7,171 bases of DNA. Source: Cryomorphaceae bacterium (GTDB lineage Bacteria > Bacteroidota > Bacteroidia > Flavobacteriales_G > Salibacteraceae). Positions 1 to 6,444 of this stretch are shown one piece after another; within the stretch, counting starts at the first letter, position 1, and the number at the start of each line of letters is the position of its first letter. A program made the translations under genes and the position numbers. The stretch spans positions 1 through 7,171 of the forward strand of contig PXEK01000172.1 of NCBI GenBank assembly GCA_003564735.1. The letters run 5' to 3'. The notes under the pieces were generated by a model. That model was not told the origin of the DNA. It was given only the letters and a program-made list of their open reading frames with translations, and made no database searches.

Positions 1-226
1 GCGCTGGCATTTGGTAGCCGGTAGTAAAGACAATATTTACGGTCTGGCACAAGAATACATGGTATCGGCGCAAATTGATGAAAAAGCCCCGGGCGGTTAC
101 CTGCACAGCGGCCAATTTATACTGCTTGACGGCAATCACCACATTAGAGGGTATTATGACGGCGTAAAACCCGCCGACGTTGACGAACTCATGGCTGACA
201 TGGACCTGTTACTCAAAGAAAAATGA
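1..226 (+). CDS. SCO1/SenC/PrrC family copper chaperone, C-terminal part (5' end outside window)
   Basis: SCO proteins are thioredoxin-fold, membrane-anchored proteins that deliver copper to, or reduce, the Cu-A site of cytochrome c oxidase. The visible 74 residues (codon phase starts at base 2, reading RWHLVAGSKDNIYGLAQ) match the family's C-terminal third. They show the W-H-x-x-x-G-S segment, a Q-I-D-E-K-A-P-G-G insert, and the YLHSGQFILLD strand whose His (codon at 110-112) is the family's copper-ligand His. The closing segment is the usual R-G-x-Y-D-G followed by a helix ending LLLKEK. The CxxxC copper motif lies upstream, outside the window. The TGA stop overlaps the ATG of the next gene (ATGA), so the cytochrome c is probably translationally coupled. 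The family call is firm from the C-terminal pattern, but the N-terminus cannot be checked. Confidence 0.85.
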   Translation, partial: RWHLVAGSKDNIYGLAQEYMVSAQIDEKAPGGYLHSGQFILLDGNHHIRGYYDGVKPADVDELMADMDLLLKEK

Positions 227-648
227 AACTCGGCTTTAGGGCAATAATCATAGCCGTTATAGGCATTGGGCTGGTGAGTGTTATTACCGTAAGAGGTTGT
301 CGCACACCTAAAGACAAAGGCAAAATTTTATATGAGCTGCACTGCCAAACTTGTCATGGTGAAAAAGGTGAGGGCTTTTACTCATACCCCCCCATTGCGG
401 GTGTGGATTATGTTGAAGATCACAAAGATGAAATTGCCTGTATCATTTACTACGGTATGGAAGGACCCATCGAGGTAGATGGCGTAGAATATGACGGACG
501 CATGTTGGGTAACCCTCAACTCACAGAAACACAAATTGCCAACCTGGCCAACTACATTTACGGTTTACCCGGCAACTCAGGCGCCTCCTTCAATAAAACC
601 GATATCCAAAATCAGCTTGAAAATTGCAATTACAAACCCATCAAATAA
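223..648 (+). CDS. Membrane-anchored monoheme class I cytochrome c
   Basis: This is a 141-residue periplasmic electron carrier, probably working with the terminal oxidase served by the upstream SCO protein. Residues 6-23 form a hydrophobic N-terminal segment that is either a signal anchor or a signal peptide. Cys26 follows it, but R at -2 makes a lipobox doubtful. The heme-binding CQTCH is at residues 41-45, followed by G-E-K-G-E-G. The likely axial methionine is Met94 in YDGRML, followed by the family's C-terminal helix (LTETQIANLANYIYGL). The tail after residue 118 is polar and not conserved-looking. The start ATG at 223 overlaps the SCO stop by 4 bases, which supports this start and one operon. 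Short cytochromes next to SCO genes are common in Bacteroidota (family knowledge). The exact redox partner is inferred. Confidence 0.9.
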   Translation: MKLGFRAIIIAVIGIGLVSVITVRGCRTPKDKGKILYELHCQTCHGEKGEGFYSYPPIAGVDYVEDHKDEIACIIYYGMEGPIEVDGVEYDGRMLGNPQLTETQIANLANYIYGLPGNSGASFNKTDIQNQLENCNYKPIK

Positions 649-659
649 TCTGCAACAAC

Positions 660-667
660 TATATTTG
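660..667 (+). promoter_or_regulatory. Bacteroidota-type -7 element upstream of the small membrane protein gene
   Basis: TATATTTG matches the Bacteroidota -7 consensus TAnnTTTG exactly and ends 16 bases before the ATG at 684. Transcription would begin near 673-675, giving a leader of only about 10 bases. No TTG lies at the usual 17-23 base spacing upstream; the nearest are at 617-619 and 624-626. It overlaps the end of the cytochrome intergenic space, so the small gene may be transcribed both from the operon and on its own. Confidence 0.45.
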
Positions 668-683
668 CACAAAATTTAATACA

Positions 684-839
684 ATGAGTGAAGCACAAAA
701 CACCAATGAAAATGAAAAGCCCGGTTTGGCTGATCAAATGTTTGATGAAACCATCTCCGGCGGCGCCATGTTTTTTACGGTAGTAGCCCTGCTGTTTATC
801 GTACTTCTCCTCACCGGCGTTTGGGGCATGCTCTACTAA
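684..839 (+). CDS. Small single-span membrane protein, 51 residues, function unknown
   Basis: I do not recognise this protein. It starts with MSEAQNTNENEKPG, a polar and acidic N-terminus of about 28 residues. One transmembrane helix follows (about residues 29-49, AMFFTVVALLFIVLLLTGVW), and the protein ends GMLY. The ATG at 684 is chosen over an in-frame upstream ATG at 624 because that one lies inside the cytochrome gene, and a TAnnTTTG element sits just ahead of 684. There is no Shine-Dalgarno sequence, as is usual for the group. Its position 35 bases after a SCO/cytochrome c pair suggests a small accessory or assembly subunit of the respiratory chain, but this is context only. The clear coding-like split into a polar head and a hydrophobic helix supports a real gene. 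Confidence 0.65.
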   Translation: MSEAQNTNENEKPGLADQMFDETISGGAMFFTVVALLFIVLLLTGVWGMLY

Positions 840-954
840 GAGTTGCGCTATTTGAAAGCGGAAAACAGAACTATTTAAGAAGGAGTAAATCGTCGATTAA
901 ATAAAATCAATCGGCATCTTGCCTCCCATTTCTGCGGAATACATCCGTTTTCAA

Positions 955-984
955 ATTGCAAGCCAATCAAGTTTTTTATTTTTT
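955..984 (+). promoter_or_regulatory. Candidate promoter for the DUF4286-rsmA pair
   Basis: TTG at 955-957 is followed after 19 bases by TATTTTTT at 977-984. This resembles the Bacteroidota TTG-N17-23-TAnnTTTG promoter, with the last G replaced by T. Transcription would start near 991, leaving an untranslated leader of about 77 bases before the ATG at 1068. The region is A/T-rich, so a chance match is possible. Confidence 0.35.
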
Positions 985-1067
985 CGGTCAGAGCCCAAAA
1001 CCATCCGGAAATCCCGATGAAAAGGCGTTTGGAACACCCCGGTCGGTTCTGACCAAAATCACGACAA

Positions 1068-1391
1068 ATGATAATATACAGCGTAACCGTAAGAGTTGAG
1101 CAAAACATTGCCGAAGAGTGGAAAACTTGGATGGTAGAACACCATATTCCCGATGTAATGGCCACCGGTAAATTTATTGAGTACCGCATGTGCCAAGTAA
1201 TGGTGACTACGGAAGAAGGCGGCATCAACTACAACATTCAGTACCTTTGTAAAGACGAGGAAACACTTAATGATTACGCTAAAAATCACGCGCCGACACT
1301 TCAAAAAGATCACAATGACAAATACGCCGGCAAATGCAATGCCTTTAGAACCGTGCTTGAGCTGGTAGATCATAACTCCAAAGGCATTTAA
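1068..1391 (+). CDS. DUF4286 family protein
   Basis: This is a 107-residue soluble protein of a family widespread in Bacteroidota whose biochemical function is not established. The family pattern is visible at the N-terminus (MIIYSVTVRVEQNIAEEW, then WMVEHHIPDVMATGKF at about residues 22-37). That is a beta strand, then a helix and the H-I-P-D-V-x-x-T-G-x-F signature. It continues with a central strand pair (YRMCQVMVTTEEGG; NYNIQYLC) and a charged C-terminal helix. The fold is probably a ferredoxin-like or dimeric alpha-beta-barrel type (inferred). It ends 2 bases before rsmA, so the two are almost certainly co-transcribed. The conserved pairing hints at a role near ribosome maturation, but that is only guilt by association. 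Confidence 0.85.
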   Translation: MIIYSVTVRVEQNIAEEWKTWMVEHHIPDVMATGKFIEYRMCQVMVTTEEGGINYNIQYLCKDEETLNDYAKNHAPTLQKDHNDKYAGKCNAFRTVLELVDHNSKGI

Positions 1392-1393
1392 TC

Positions 1394-2170
1394 ATGGCAT
1401 CGGTGAGGCCCAAAAAATTTCTGGGACAACACTTTCTCAAAAGCGACGCCTACGCCAAAAAAATTGCCGATACCCTCCTGCTTGAACATACCCGTACGGT
1501 TATGGAAATAGGACCCGGCACGGGAGTACTTACCAAATTTTTACTCACAAAAGACATTGACCTTTATGCCGTTGAAATTGATCGCGAATCCATTCCCTAC
1601 CTCAAAATTCATTTTCCCGAACTCAAAAACAAACTCATTGAAGGAGACTTTTTAAAACTTCCCGTTGATGAACTTTTTGAAAACAAACAAGTGGCCGTAA
1701 TCGGTAATTATCCCTATCATATATCATCGCAAATTATCTTTAAAGCCATTGAATACCGAGATTATATTCCCGAATTATCGGGCATGTTTCAACGTGAATT
1801 GGCTCAACGCATAGCCGCCGATCCGGGCAGTAAAACGTACGGAGTAATATCAGTGCTTACGCAAGCGTTTTATGATGTGGAATACCTGTTCACCGTGCCG
1901 CCCGAGGTTTTTACCCCACCTCCCAAAGTAAAATCGGGAGTGATCAGGTTAGTACGCAAACAAAATACCGAACTGCCATGCGGCTACAAACTCTTTAGGC
2001 ATGTGGTAAAACAAGGGTTCAACATGCGCCGCAAAACGCTTCGCAATTCGCTCAAACCCATTTTACCGCCGGGTTTTACCCACAAATACCTTTCTCTGCG
2101 TCCCGAGCAATTGGGCGTAGATGAATTTGTGGAAATATGCCTATCTATTCAACAGCAAAGAAAAGCATAA
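1394..2170 (+). CDS. rsmA: 16S rRNA (adenine(1518)-N(6)/adenine(1519)-N(6))-dimethyltransferase RsmA
   Basis: RsmA (KsgA) uses S-adenosylmethionine to dimethylate two adjacent adenosines in the 3'-terminal hairpin of 16S rRNA, a late step in 30S subunit maturation. The 258 residues match the family length. In order: the N-terminal KKFLGQHFL signature (residues 7-15), SAM-binding motif I EIGPGTG (38-44), acidic motif II VEID (60-63, E61 binds the ribose), GDF (84-86), catalytic motif IV NYPYHIS (105-111, the Bacteroidota variant of NLPY), FQRE (132-135), and PPEVFTPPPKVKS (169-181). A C-terminal helical domain with the FNMRRKTLRNSL segment follows. No key residue is missing. The ATG at 1394 lies 2 bases after the DUF4286 stop, which fixes both the start and the operon. 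Confidence 0.97.
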   Translation: MASVRPKKFLGQHFLKSDAYAKKIADTLLLEHTRTVMEIGPGTGVLTKFLLTKDIDLYAVEIDRESIPYLKIHFPELKNKLIEGDFLKLPVDELFENKQVAVIGNYPYHISSQIIFKAIEYRDYIPELSGMFQRELAQRIAADPGSKTYGVISVLTQAFYDVEYLFTVPPEVFTPPPKVKSGVIRLVRKQNTELPCGYKLFRHVVKQGFNMRRKTLRNSLKPILPPGFTHKYLSLRPEQLGVDEFVEICLSIQQQRKA

Positions 2171-2364
2171 ACCGAAATACATTACGCAATTTACCTTTAT
2201 CAACCCGGGGTAACCACCAAATTTTTAGCAGGTCCTACAAGAGCTTTACGAAAGTAAAAATTACTTCTATTTGTTGGATTAAAACAATATATTGATTTTG
2301 AGTAAAGTTTCAGTAATAAAGCGATATACCTTACTTTTACACCCTCAAAACAGAATGTATTACC

Positions 2365-4455
2365 ATGGGGAAAACAAAAAAAGCCGCCGGTGTTCAAAAT
2401 AAATCTGATAAAAGTCTTTGGCTCAAAGCTTGGAGCTTGATGAATCAAGCACGTGCTATGAGTGATTTGTTTGAAGAAGAAAAGCAACTCACAGCCAAGT
2501 ATGTTCACGCGTGCTCGCGCGGTCATGAAGCGGTTCAACTCGCTTTGGGGTTACAGCTGAAGCCTCAAGACTGGGTAGCGCCATACTATCGAGATGATTC
2601 CATTTTACTGGGAATAGGCATGAGACCTTACGATTGTATGCTTCAACTTTTAGCCAAACGTGACGATCCTTTTTCGGGAGGTCGAACCTATTACTCTCAC
2701 CCTTCATTAAAGGATGACGACAAACCTAAAATTCCGCATCAATCCAGTGCCACAGGCATGCAGGCCATACCCACCACCGGGGTGGCCATGGGTATTCAAT
2801 ACCTCGAACAACAAAAGTTGAGCAAAAATTACGGCGATGAAAAGCCCGTTGTGGTTTGTTCCATAGGCGACGCCGCCATTACCGAGGGCGAAGTTTCTGA
2901 AGCCTTGCAAATGGCCGCGCTCAAGCAATACCCTATCATGTTTTTTGTTCAGGATAACGAATGGGATATTTCAGCAAACGCGGCTGAAACTCGAGCGCAA
3001 GATGCCTCAGAGTACGCCTCGGGATTTAAGGGTATTGAAGTGATAAAAATTGAAGGTAACGACTTTTTTGAGTCGTATGAAAAACTCGAGAAAGCGATAG
3101 CCACAATCAGATCCGAACGCCGACCCTTTTTAGTTCACGCTAAAGTGCCGCTGTTGGGACACCACACATCCGGGGTTCGAAAAGAATGGTACAGAGATGA
3201 TTTGGAGGAGCATGAGAAGCGCGATCCGTTGCCCAAGTTCAAACAAATGCTCGTAAACAGAGGTCTGTCAGTAAAAGAATTAGAAACAGTAGCCAATGAG
3301 GCTAAAGAAACCGTTTTAGCCGACTTTGAGCAGGCTAAGCAAGCTGAAGACCCGCGACCGGAAGATTTATTCCATCATGATTTTGCTCCTACACCCATAA
3401 CCGACGAGCAAGGCGAAAGAGCTCCAAAAGGAAAAGAACCAACAGTTATGGTTGATTCTGCATTATTTGCCGTTCGGGAAATTCTCTCGGCGCACCCCGA
3501 AGCTCTACTTTACGGTCAAGATGTGGGCGGCAGATTAGGCGGTGTCTTTAGAGAAGCGGCCACATTGGCGAAAGATTTTGGCGACGACCGGGTATTCAAC
3601 ACCCCCATACAAGAGGCCTTCATTATAGGTAGTACGGTAGGTATGGCCGCAACGGGTTGCAAACCGATAGTTGAAGTTCAATTCGCCGATTACATTTGGC
3701 CGGGTCTCAATCAGTTGTTTACGGAACTGAGCCGCTCTTACTACCTTTCAAACGGTAAATGGCCGGCATCGGCGGTTGTGCGTGTACCTATCGGAGCCTA
3801 TGGTTCGGGCGGACCCTACCACTCTTCATCGGTAGAGTCGGTTCTGACCAATATACGAGGTATTAAAATCGCTTATCCGTCAACGGGTGCCGATTTAAAA
3901 GGATTGATGAAAGCGGCTTTTTACGATCCCAATCCCGTGGTGATGCTTGAACACAAAGGGCTGTACTGGAGCAAGATAAAAGGCACCGAAGGCGCTCGAA
4001 CAATTGAACCCTCTGAAGATTACGTGATTCCGTTCGGGAAAGGACGCGTGGTGACGGAGGCGAGTGAGGAAGCGGTAAATAAAGGTGAAAGTGCATGCAT
4101 TATTACTTACGGAATGGGTGTTTATTGGGCGCAACAAGCAGCATCAAAACACAAAGACAGAGTTGAAATCATAGACTTGCGTTCGCTGGTTCCGTTGGAT
4201 GAAGAGCTCGTTTTTGAAACCGTAAAAAAACACGGCAAAGTACTGGTGGTGACTGAGGAACCCGAAAAAAATACATTTGCTCAAGCGCTGGCGGGCTTAA
4301 TTCAAAACCATTGCTTTGAGTCATTAGATGCGCCTGTGGGTGTAATAGGCTCAGAAAACTTACCCGCCATTCCGCTCAACAGTACGTTAGAAACGGCCAT
4401 GTTGCCCAACGCCGATAAGGTGGAAGCGCGTTTAAATGCACTTTTGAAATATTAA
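2365..4455 (+). CDS. Fused E1 alpha/beta subunit of thiamine-diphosphate 2-oxoacid dehydrogenase, probably branched-chain type
   Basis: The E1 component decarboxylates a 2-oxoacid on thiamine diphosphate and passes the acyl group to the lipoyl group of E2. In most bacteria alpha and beta are separate; here one 696-residue chain carries both, as is usual in many Bacteroidota. The alpha half (about 20-340) has the SRGHEAVQLA segment, the YYRDDSILL substrate/TPP region, and the TPP-binding motif running from GDA (168-170) to DN (197-198). It also has the GHHTSGVRKEWYRDD loop (265-279). The third position of the GDG motif is Ala. The beta half (about 360-696) has the catalytic Glu417 in TPIQEAFIIG, the FADYIWPGLNQL segment, and His486 in GSGGPYHSSS. 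Family resemblance suggests branched-chain 2-oxoacids, but pyruvate cannot be excluded. It is monocistronic, with no E2/E3 nearby. Upstream, TACTTTTA (2332-2339) is a weak -7-like element. Confidence 0.92.
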   Translation: MGKTKKAAGVQNKSDKSLWLKAWSLMNQARAMSDLFEEEKQLTAKYVHACSRGHEAVQLALGLQLKPQDWVAPYYRDDSILLGIGMRPYDCMLQLLAKRDDPFSGGRTYYSHPSLKDDDKPKIPHQSSATGMQAIPTTGVAMGIQYLEQQKLSKNYGDEKPVVVCSIGDAAITEGEVSEALQMAALKQYPIMFFVQDNEWDISANAAETRAQDASEYASGFKGIEVIKIEGNDFFESYEKLEKAIATIRSERRPFLVHAKVPLLGHHTSGVRKEWYRDDLEEHEKRDPLPKFKQMLVNRGLSVKELETVANEAKETVLADFEQAKQAEDPRPEDLFHHDFAPTPITDEQGERAPKGKEPTVMVDSALFAVREILSAHPEALLYGQDVGGRLGGVFREAATLAKDFGDDRVFNTPIQEAFIIGSTVGMAATGCKPIVEVQFADYIWPGLNQLFTELSRSYYLSNGKWPASAVVRVPIGAYGSGGPYHSSSVESVLTNIRGIKIAYPSTGADLKGLMKAAFYDPNPVVMLEHKGLYWSKIKGTEGARTIEPSEDYVIPFGKGRVVTEASEEAVNKGESACIITYGMGVYWAQQAASKHKDRVEIIDLRSLVPLDEELVFETVKKHGKVLVVTEEPEKNTFAQALAGLIQNHCFESLDAPVGVIGSENLPAIPLNSTLETAMLPNADKVEARLNALLKY

Positions 4456-4465
4456 TGTTGCACGC

Positions 4466-4489
4466 GCAGCACTGTTTCAACAAGTGCGC
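4466..4489 (+). terminator. Hairpin terminator between convergent genes
   Basis: GCACTGTT (4469-4476) pairs with AAC-A-AGTGC (4479-4487, one bulged A). It is extended by G4466-C4467 pairing with G4488-C4489 around a bulged A, giving about 10 base pairs with a 2-base loop. A T-rich stretch at 4497-4506 follows on the plus strand. The hairpin starts 11 bases after the E1 stop codon and ends just before the stop of the opposing transporter gene. It can therefore end E1 transcription and may also act in the other direction, where no good T-run follows. Confidence 0.55.
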
Positions 4490-4490
4490 A

Positions 4491-5324
4491 TCAACCTTTT
4501 CTTTTTACGAATAAGTTGAGCGCCACGCCTGAAATAACGAGAGCGATACCGGCAAATGTGGCCCACCCGTGGGTAATTCCGAACAAGGTGAAGTCCCAAA
4601 AAAGGGCAAAAAATACACCTATGTATTTGAGTCCGGCAATTTGGTTGGCTTCAGAACCCTGCCAAGCTTTGGTCATATACACTTGAGCTATTTGGGTGAA
4701 AATGCCCATTGCCAAAATAACGGCCCAATCGGTTAAATCGGGCGTAACCCATTGAAATGCGGTGACGATACCCATAACCGGTGTGGCAATTAGCGGGAAG
4801 TAAAACACCACAACAACGGGATGATCTGTATCCTTAACTTTCCGAATCATGTTATATGCAAGTCCGGCCAGTGCCGACGACAAAATACCGGCGAAGAGGT
4901 AAACAGGCTCTACATTATCATCAAACCCGTTAATCACCAAAATACCGCAAAAAGCAAGGGCAAAAAAGGCCCATTGAATCGGTTTCACGGGTTCTTTCAA
5001 TATCCAAATGGCAAAAAGAGCGGTAAACATGGGTGATAGATACTGAATCACCACGGCCGTGGCGATAGGTAGCGCCTGTAGCGTGTAAAAAAACAAAGAA
5101 AGAGCCCCCACACCAAAAACGCCCCTCAATATAAGTGCGGTTTTATTATTTCCCAACGGATTCACGTTAGCCCGTTTTAAAACAATCAAACTCAACACGA
5201 GGCTGACCAAACTGCGAAAAAATACGAGTTCTACCACCGGTAAATGACTTAACATTTTTACGCACAGCTGCATAAGGCTAAAGCTGAGCGATGAAAGCAG
5301 CATAAATTGAACAGCTTTTCGCAT
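4491..5324 (-). CDS. EamA/DMT-superfamily permease
   Basis: This is a 277-residue inner-membrane protein of the drug/metabolite transporter superfamily, probably a proton-coupled or exchange exporter of a small metabolite. The substrate cannot be told from sequence. It shows the two tandem EamA halves, each of about five transmembrane helices. Half one (about 1-133) carries the family's R-G-x-F-G-x-x-x-L-S-x-F-F-Y segment and the strongly typical LPIATAVVIQYLSPMFTALF, then LKEP. Half two (about 140-277) carries the matching GSEANQIAGLKYIGVFFALF region and a final helix ending in KRKG, a positive cytoplasmic tail. The length is normal and the frame is intact. The ATG at 5322-5324 lies just after a TAnnTTTG promoter element, supporting this start. 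The gene is convergent with the E1 gene. Confidence 0.92.
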   Translation of the reverse strand: MRKAVQFMLLSSLSFSLMQLCVKMLSHLPVVELVFFRSLVSLVLSLIVLKRANVNPLGNNKTALILRGVFGVGALSLFFYTLQALPIATAVVIQYLSPMFTALFAIWILKEPVKPIQWAFFALAFCGILVINGFDDNVEPVYLFAGILSSALAGLAYNMIRKVKDTDHPVVVVFYFPLIATPVMGIVTAFQWVTPDLTDWAVILAMGIFTQIAQVYMTKAWQGSEANQIAGLKYIGVFFALFWDFTLFGITHGWATFAGIALVISGVALNLFVKRKG

Positions 5325-5332
5325 AGAGCGCG

Positions 5333-5340
5333 CAAAAGTA
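5333..5340 (-). promoter_or_regulatory. Bacteroidota-type -7 element for the EamA transporter
   Basis: On the minus strand the bases read TACTTTTG, an exact match to TAnnTTTG, ending 8 bases before the transporter ATG. The transcript would be leaderless or nearly so. No TTG is found at 17-23 bases upstream. Confidence 0.45.
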
Positions 5341-5468
5341 CAAGTTTCAACCCGAATGATGTATTAAGGAGTTGTAAAGGAGTGCAGGTTCTTTTATACG
5401 TATTTTGTCTCTAACGGGACATGACCTGCTGCCGTGAAGAGGAAATCGGGGTTTAACCGCAGTGGCGC

Positions 5469-5514
5469 GCGGAGGGTATCATCCGCGAAGGCTCGGGACT
5501 CCGCAGAGTTGCGC
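5469..5514 (+). repeat. Intergenic repeat unit A (copy 1 of 2)
   Basis: This unit is nearly identical to 5597-5641. The last 37 bases (5478-5514) match 5605-5641 without a mismatch, and the first 9 match apart from a one-base gap and one substitution. Each unit begins with a short hairpin, GCGGA (5469-5473) with TCCGC (5482-5486), and ends CCGCAGAGTTGCGC. It does not code convincingly in any frame. Confidence 0.85.
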
Positions 5515-5542
5515 TGAGAATTTTTCTCTGTGGTACTCTGCG
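5502..5542. repeat. CGCAGAGT/ACTCTGCG imperfect palindrome
   Basis: CGCAGAGT (5502-5509) pairs with ACTCTGCG (5535-5542), and GAGAA (5516-5520) pairs with TTCTC (5524-5528) across a TTT loop. The two stems are separated by a symmetric 6-by-6 internal loop. Further ACTCTG words follow at 5547-5552 and 5557-5562, so the left arm CCGCAGAGT could also pair with ACTCTGCGG at 5557-5565. Alternative folds therefore compete. Confidence 0.65.
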
Positions 5543-5596
5543 ATGTACTCTGTGCCACTCTGCGGTTAGCCCTACTTGTTTAAACCACAGATACTT

Positions 5597-5641
5597 GCGG
5601 AGGAATCATCCGCGAAGGCTCGGGACTCCGCAGAGTTGCGC
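5597..5641 (+). repeat. Intergenic repeat unit A (copy 2 of 2)
   Basis: This is the second copy of the unit at 5469-5514, offset by 127 bases over the identical 37-base core. Its own start hairpin, GCGGA (5597-5601) with TCCGC (5609-5613), is preserved despite the one-base length difference. That fits selection or recent duplication of the structure. Confidence 0.85.
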
Positions 5642-5656
5642 AGAGGAATCTAAGAG

Positions 5657-5690
5657 TTCATCCCACGAAGTCTCGGGGTTATAACAGAGT
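5657..5690 (+). repeat. Degenerate third copy of the repeat unit
   Basis: TTCATCCCACGAAG, then TCTCGGGG, then ACAGAGT follow the order of ATCATCCGCGAAG, CTCGGGA and GCAGAGT in the two good copies, with several substitutions and small indels. It lies 15 bases after copy 2, so the family seems to have been tandem at some point and is decaying here. Confidence 0.45.
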
Positions 5691-5908
5691 ACGCCTAATG
5701 GTTAGATTGAATATTGTTGTTTCAAAACAAGCATCCTCCCTTTATCAAATCCATGAAAACCTGTTCTATCTTTTATTTTTGCCCGCTCTCGGCGCTGTGT
5801 TCCGTAAAACCGTATTCATTGCGTGACAAAATACAACCCGGCAATCGAGGTGAGCCAAAGACTCTTCTCTTCCAATTCTCAATCACCCACTGTTCAAAGT
5901 TGAATAAT
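5691..5908. other. Gene-free stretch between repeats and toxin remnant
   Basis: I see no convincing gene here. A plus-strand open frame (5714-6034) runs antisense through the toxin remnant and has no family features. TATTTTTG at 5774-5781 is an exact -7 consensus match on the plus strand, but no gene follows it and no TTG is suitably spaced. It may be a chance A/T match. Confidence 0.5.
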
Positions 5909-6207
5909 TCATCCGGTAATATTCGATGGATCGCGGCGCGTATCAAATACATCGGTAATAAAAACTTTATCAGATTTAATGATATAGATTACCTTGTGGT
6001 TATTTTTCAATATGTAGCGATATTCACGACTTAACGAATCAAGTTTTGTTCCATTGCTCCGGAAAAAGGAAACCTCTCTAATTGCGCTGTTGCCTCAAAA
6101 ATATTTGTAATAATTTTTTTCGCGATGCGCCGACCGGCCTCTTTTTCATAGTATGTGAAAATATCCTGAAGTCTTAAAGATGCTGACTTTGTCCAAATGA
6201 CTTTCAC
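5909..6207 (-). pseudogene. RelE/ParE-family toxin broken by a one-base frameshift
   Basis: RelE/ParE-fold toxins are small proteins that cut ribosome-bound mRNA or poison gyrase until neutralised by their antitoxin. From a GTG at 6205-6207 the frame reads VKVIWTKSASLRLQDIFTYY, then a basic helix, a LERFPFSGAMEQ segment, and stops at TAA 6031-6033 (58 residues). The missing C-terminal half is intact in the next frame from 6040 to TGA 5909-5911: DSLSREYRYI, then KVIYIIKSDKVFITDVFDTRRDP. That is the typical closing strand set of the family. Joined, they give about 99 residues, the normal length. Adding one A to the AAAA run (minus strand of 6044-6047) restores the whole frame. The gene starts 6 bases after the antitoxin stop, so it was the second gene of the operon. 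It is either a real inactivating deletion or a sequencing error. Confidence 0.8.
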
Positions 6208-6213
6208 GACGAC

Positions 6214-6444
6214 TTACCAAGATTTTGATTCTTCTCTTAATTGTTCTTGAGAAATACAGTTCCCGTCCTTTATGTCTCTATTGGACTTTAGCGCTCTTTC
6301 AATAATATCTTCTTTCGTCAACGGTTCAAGTTTGTTCGAAGTACGATAAGAAACAAGACTCTCTTCTATTTTTTGAAGTTCGGTTTCATCCTCAACAGAG
6401 AGCAGATATTCAATTACGCGAATTTTACGGGACTCTAAACTCAT
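6214..6444 (-). CDS. Type II toxin-antitoxin system antitoxin
   Basis: This 76-residue protein probably binds and neutralises the RelE/ParE-like toxin encoded directly downstream, and probably represses its own operon. It opens MSLESRKIRVIEYLLSVEDE, a helical head, followed by an E/K-rich helix (about 20-34). The PLTKEDIIERALKSNRDIKD stretch (41-60) and a C-terminal tail ending LREESKSW complete it. The L-E-S-R-K-I head and the W-terminated acidic tail are typical of small Bacteroidota antitoxins partnered with RelE/ParE toxins. I do not see a clear ribbon-helix-helix or Cro-type DNA-binding motif. The ATG at 6442-6444 is preferred over one 22 codons upstream (6508-6510), because the extra residues are non-family-like and run through an AT-rich promoter-like stretch. 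The frame is intact, so the antitoxin may persist alone. Confidence 0.75.
   Translation of the reverse strand: MSLESRKIRVIEYLLSVEDETELQKIEESLVSYRTSNKLEPLTKEDIIERALKSNRDIKDGNCISQEQLREESKSW

Larger units (their letters stand above)
5454..5568. repeat. Outer inverted repeat pair enclosing the first CAGAG repeat unit
   Basis: TAACCGCAGTGG (5454-5465) is the near reverse complement of CCACTCTGCGGTTA (5555-5568). All 12 bases of the left arm match, and two extra bases (CT) sit in the right arm. The 89 bases between them contain repeat unit A and the CGCAGAGT/ACTCTGCG palindrome. The whole block could fold as one branched structure, or be a small inverted-repeat-bounded element. Confidence 0.6.

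Noticed and set aside
986..1054. GGTCAGA/TCTGACC inverted repeat as a leader structure for DUF4286-rsmA
   Set aside because: The arms are 55 bases apart and the predicted transcription start (about 991) falls inside the left arm, so it would not be fully transcribed.
875..1373. Minus-strand open frames opposite the DUF4286 gene
   Set aside because: They overlap a recognised family on the plus strand and have no family-like features.
2191..2258. Terminator after rsmA (TTACC/GGTAA at 2191-2213, or TTTAC-GAAA-GTAAA at 2245-2258)
   Set aside because: Both stems are only 5 bp and neither is followed by a convincing T-run.
5469..5690. CRISPR array
   Set aside because: There are only two good copies, 127 bases apart, with a third decayed copy at irregular spacing. 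There are no uniform spacers and no cas genes.
6031..6060. Programmed -1 frameshift producing full-length toxin
   Set aside because: The zero-frame codons CAA AAC TTG do not form an X-XXY-YYZ slippery heptamer and I see no clear downstream stem. A one-base loss at AAAA is simpler.
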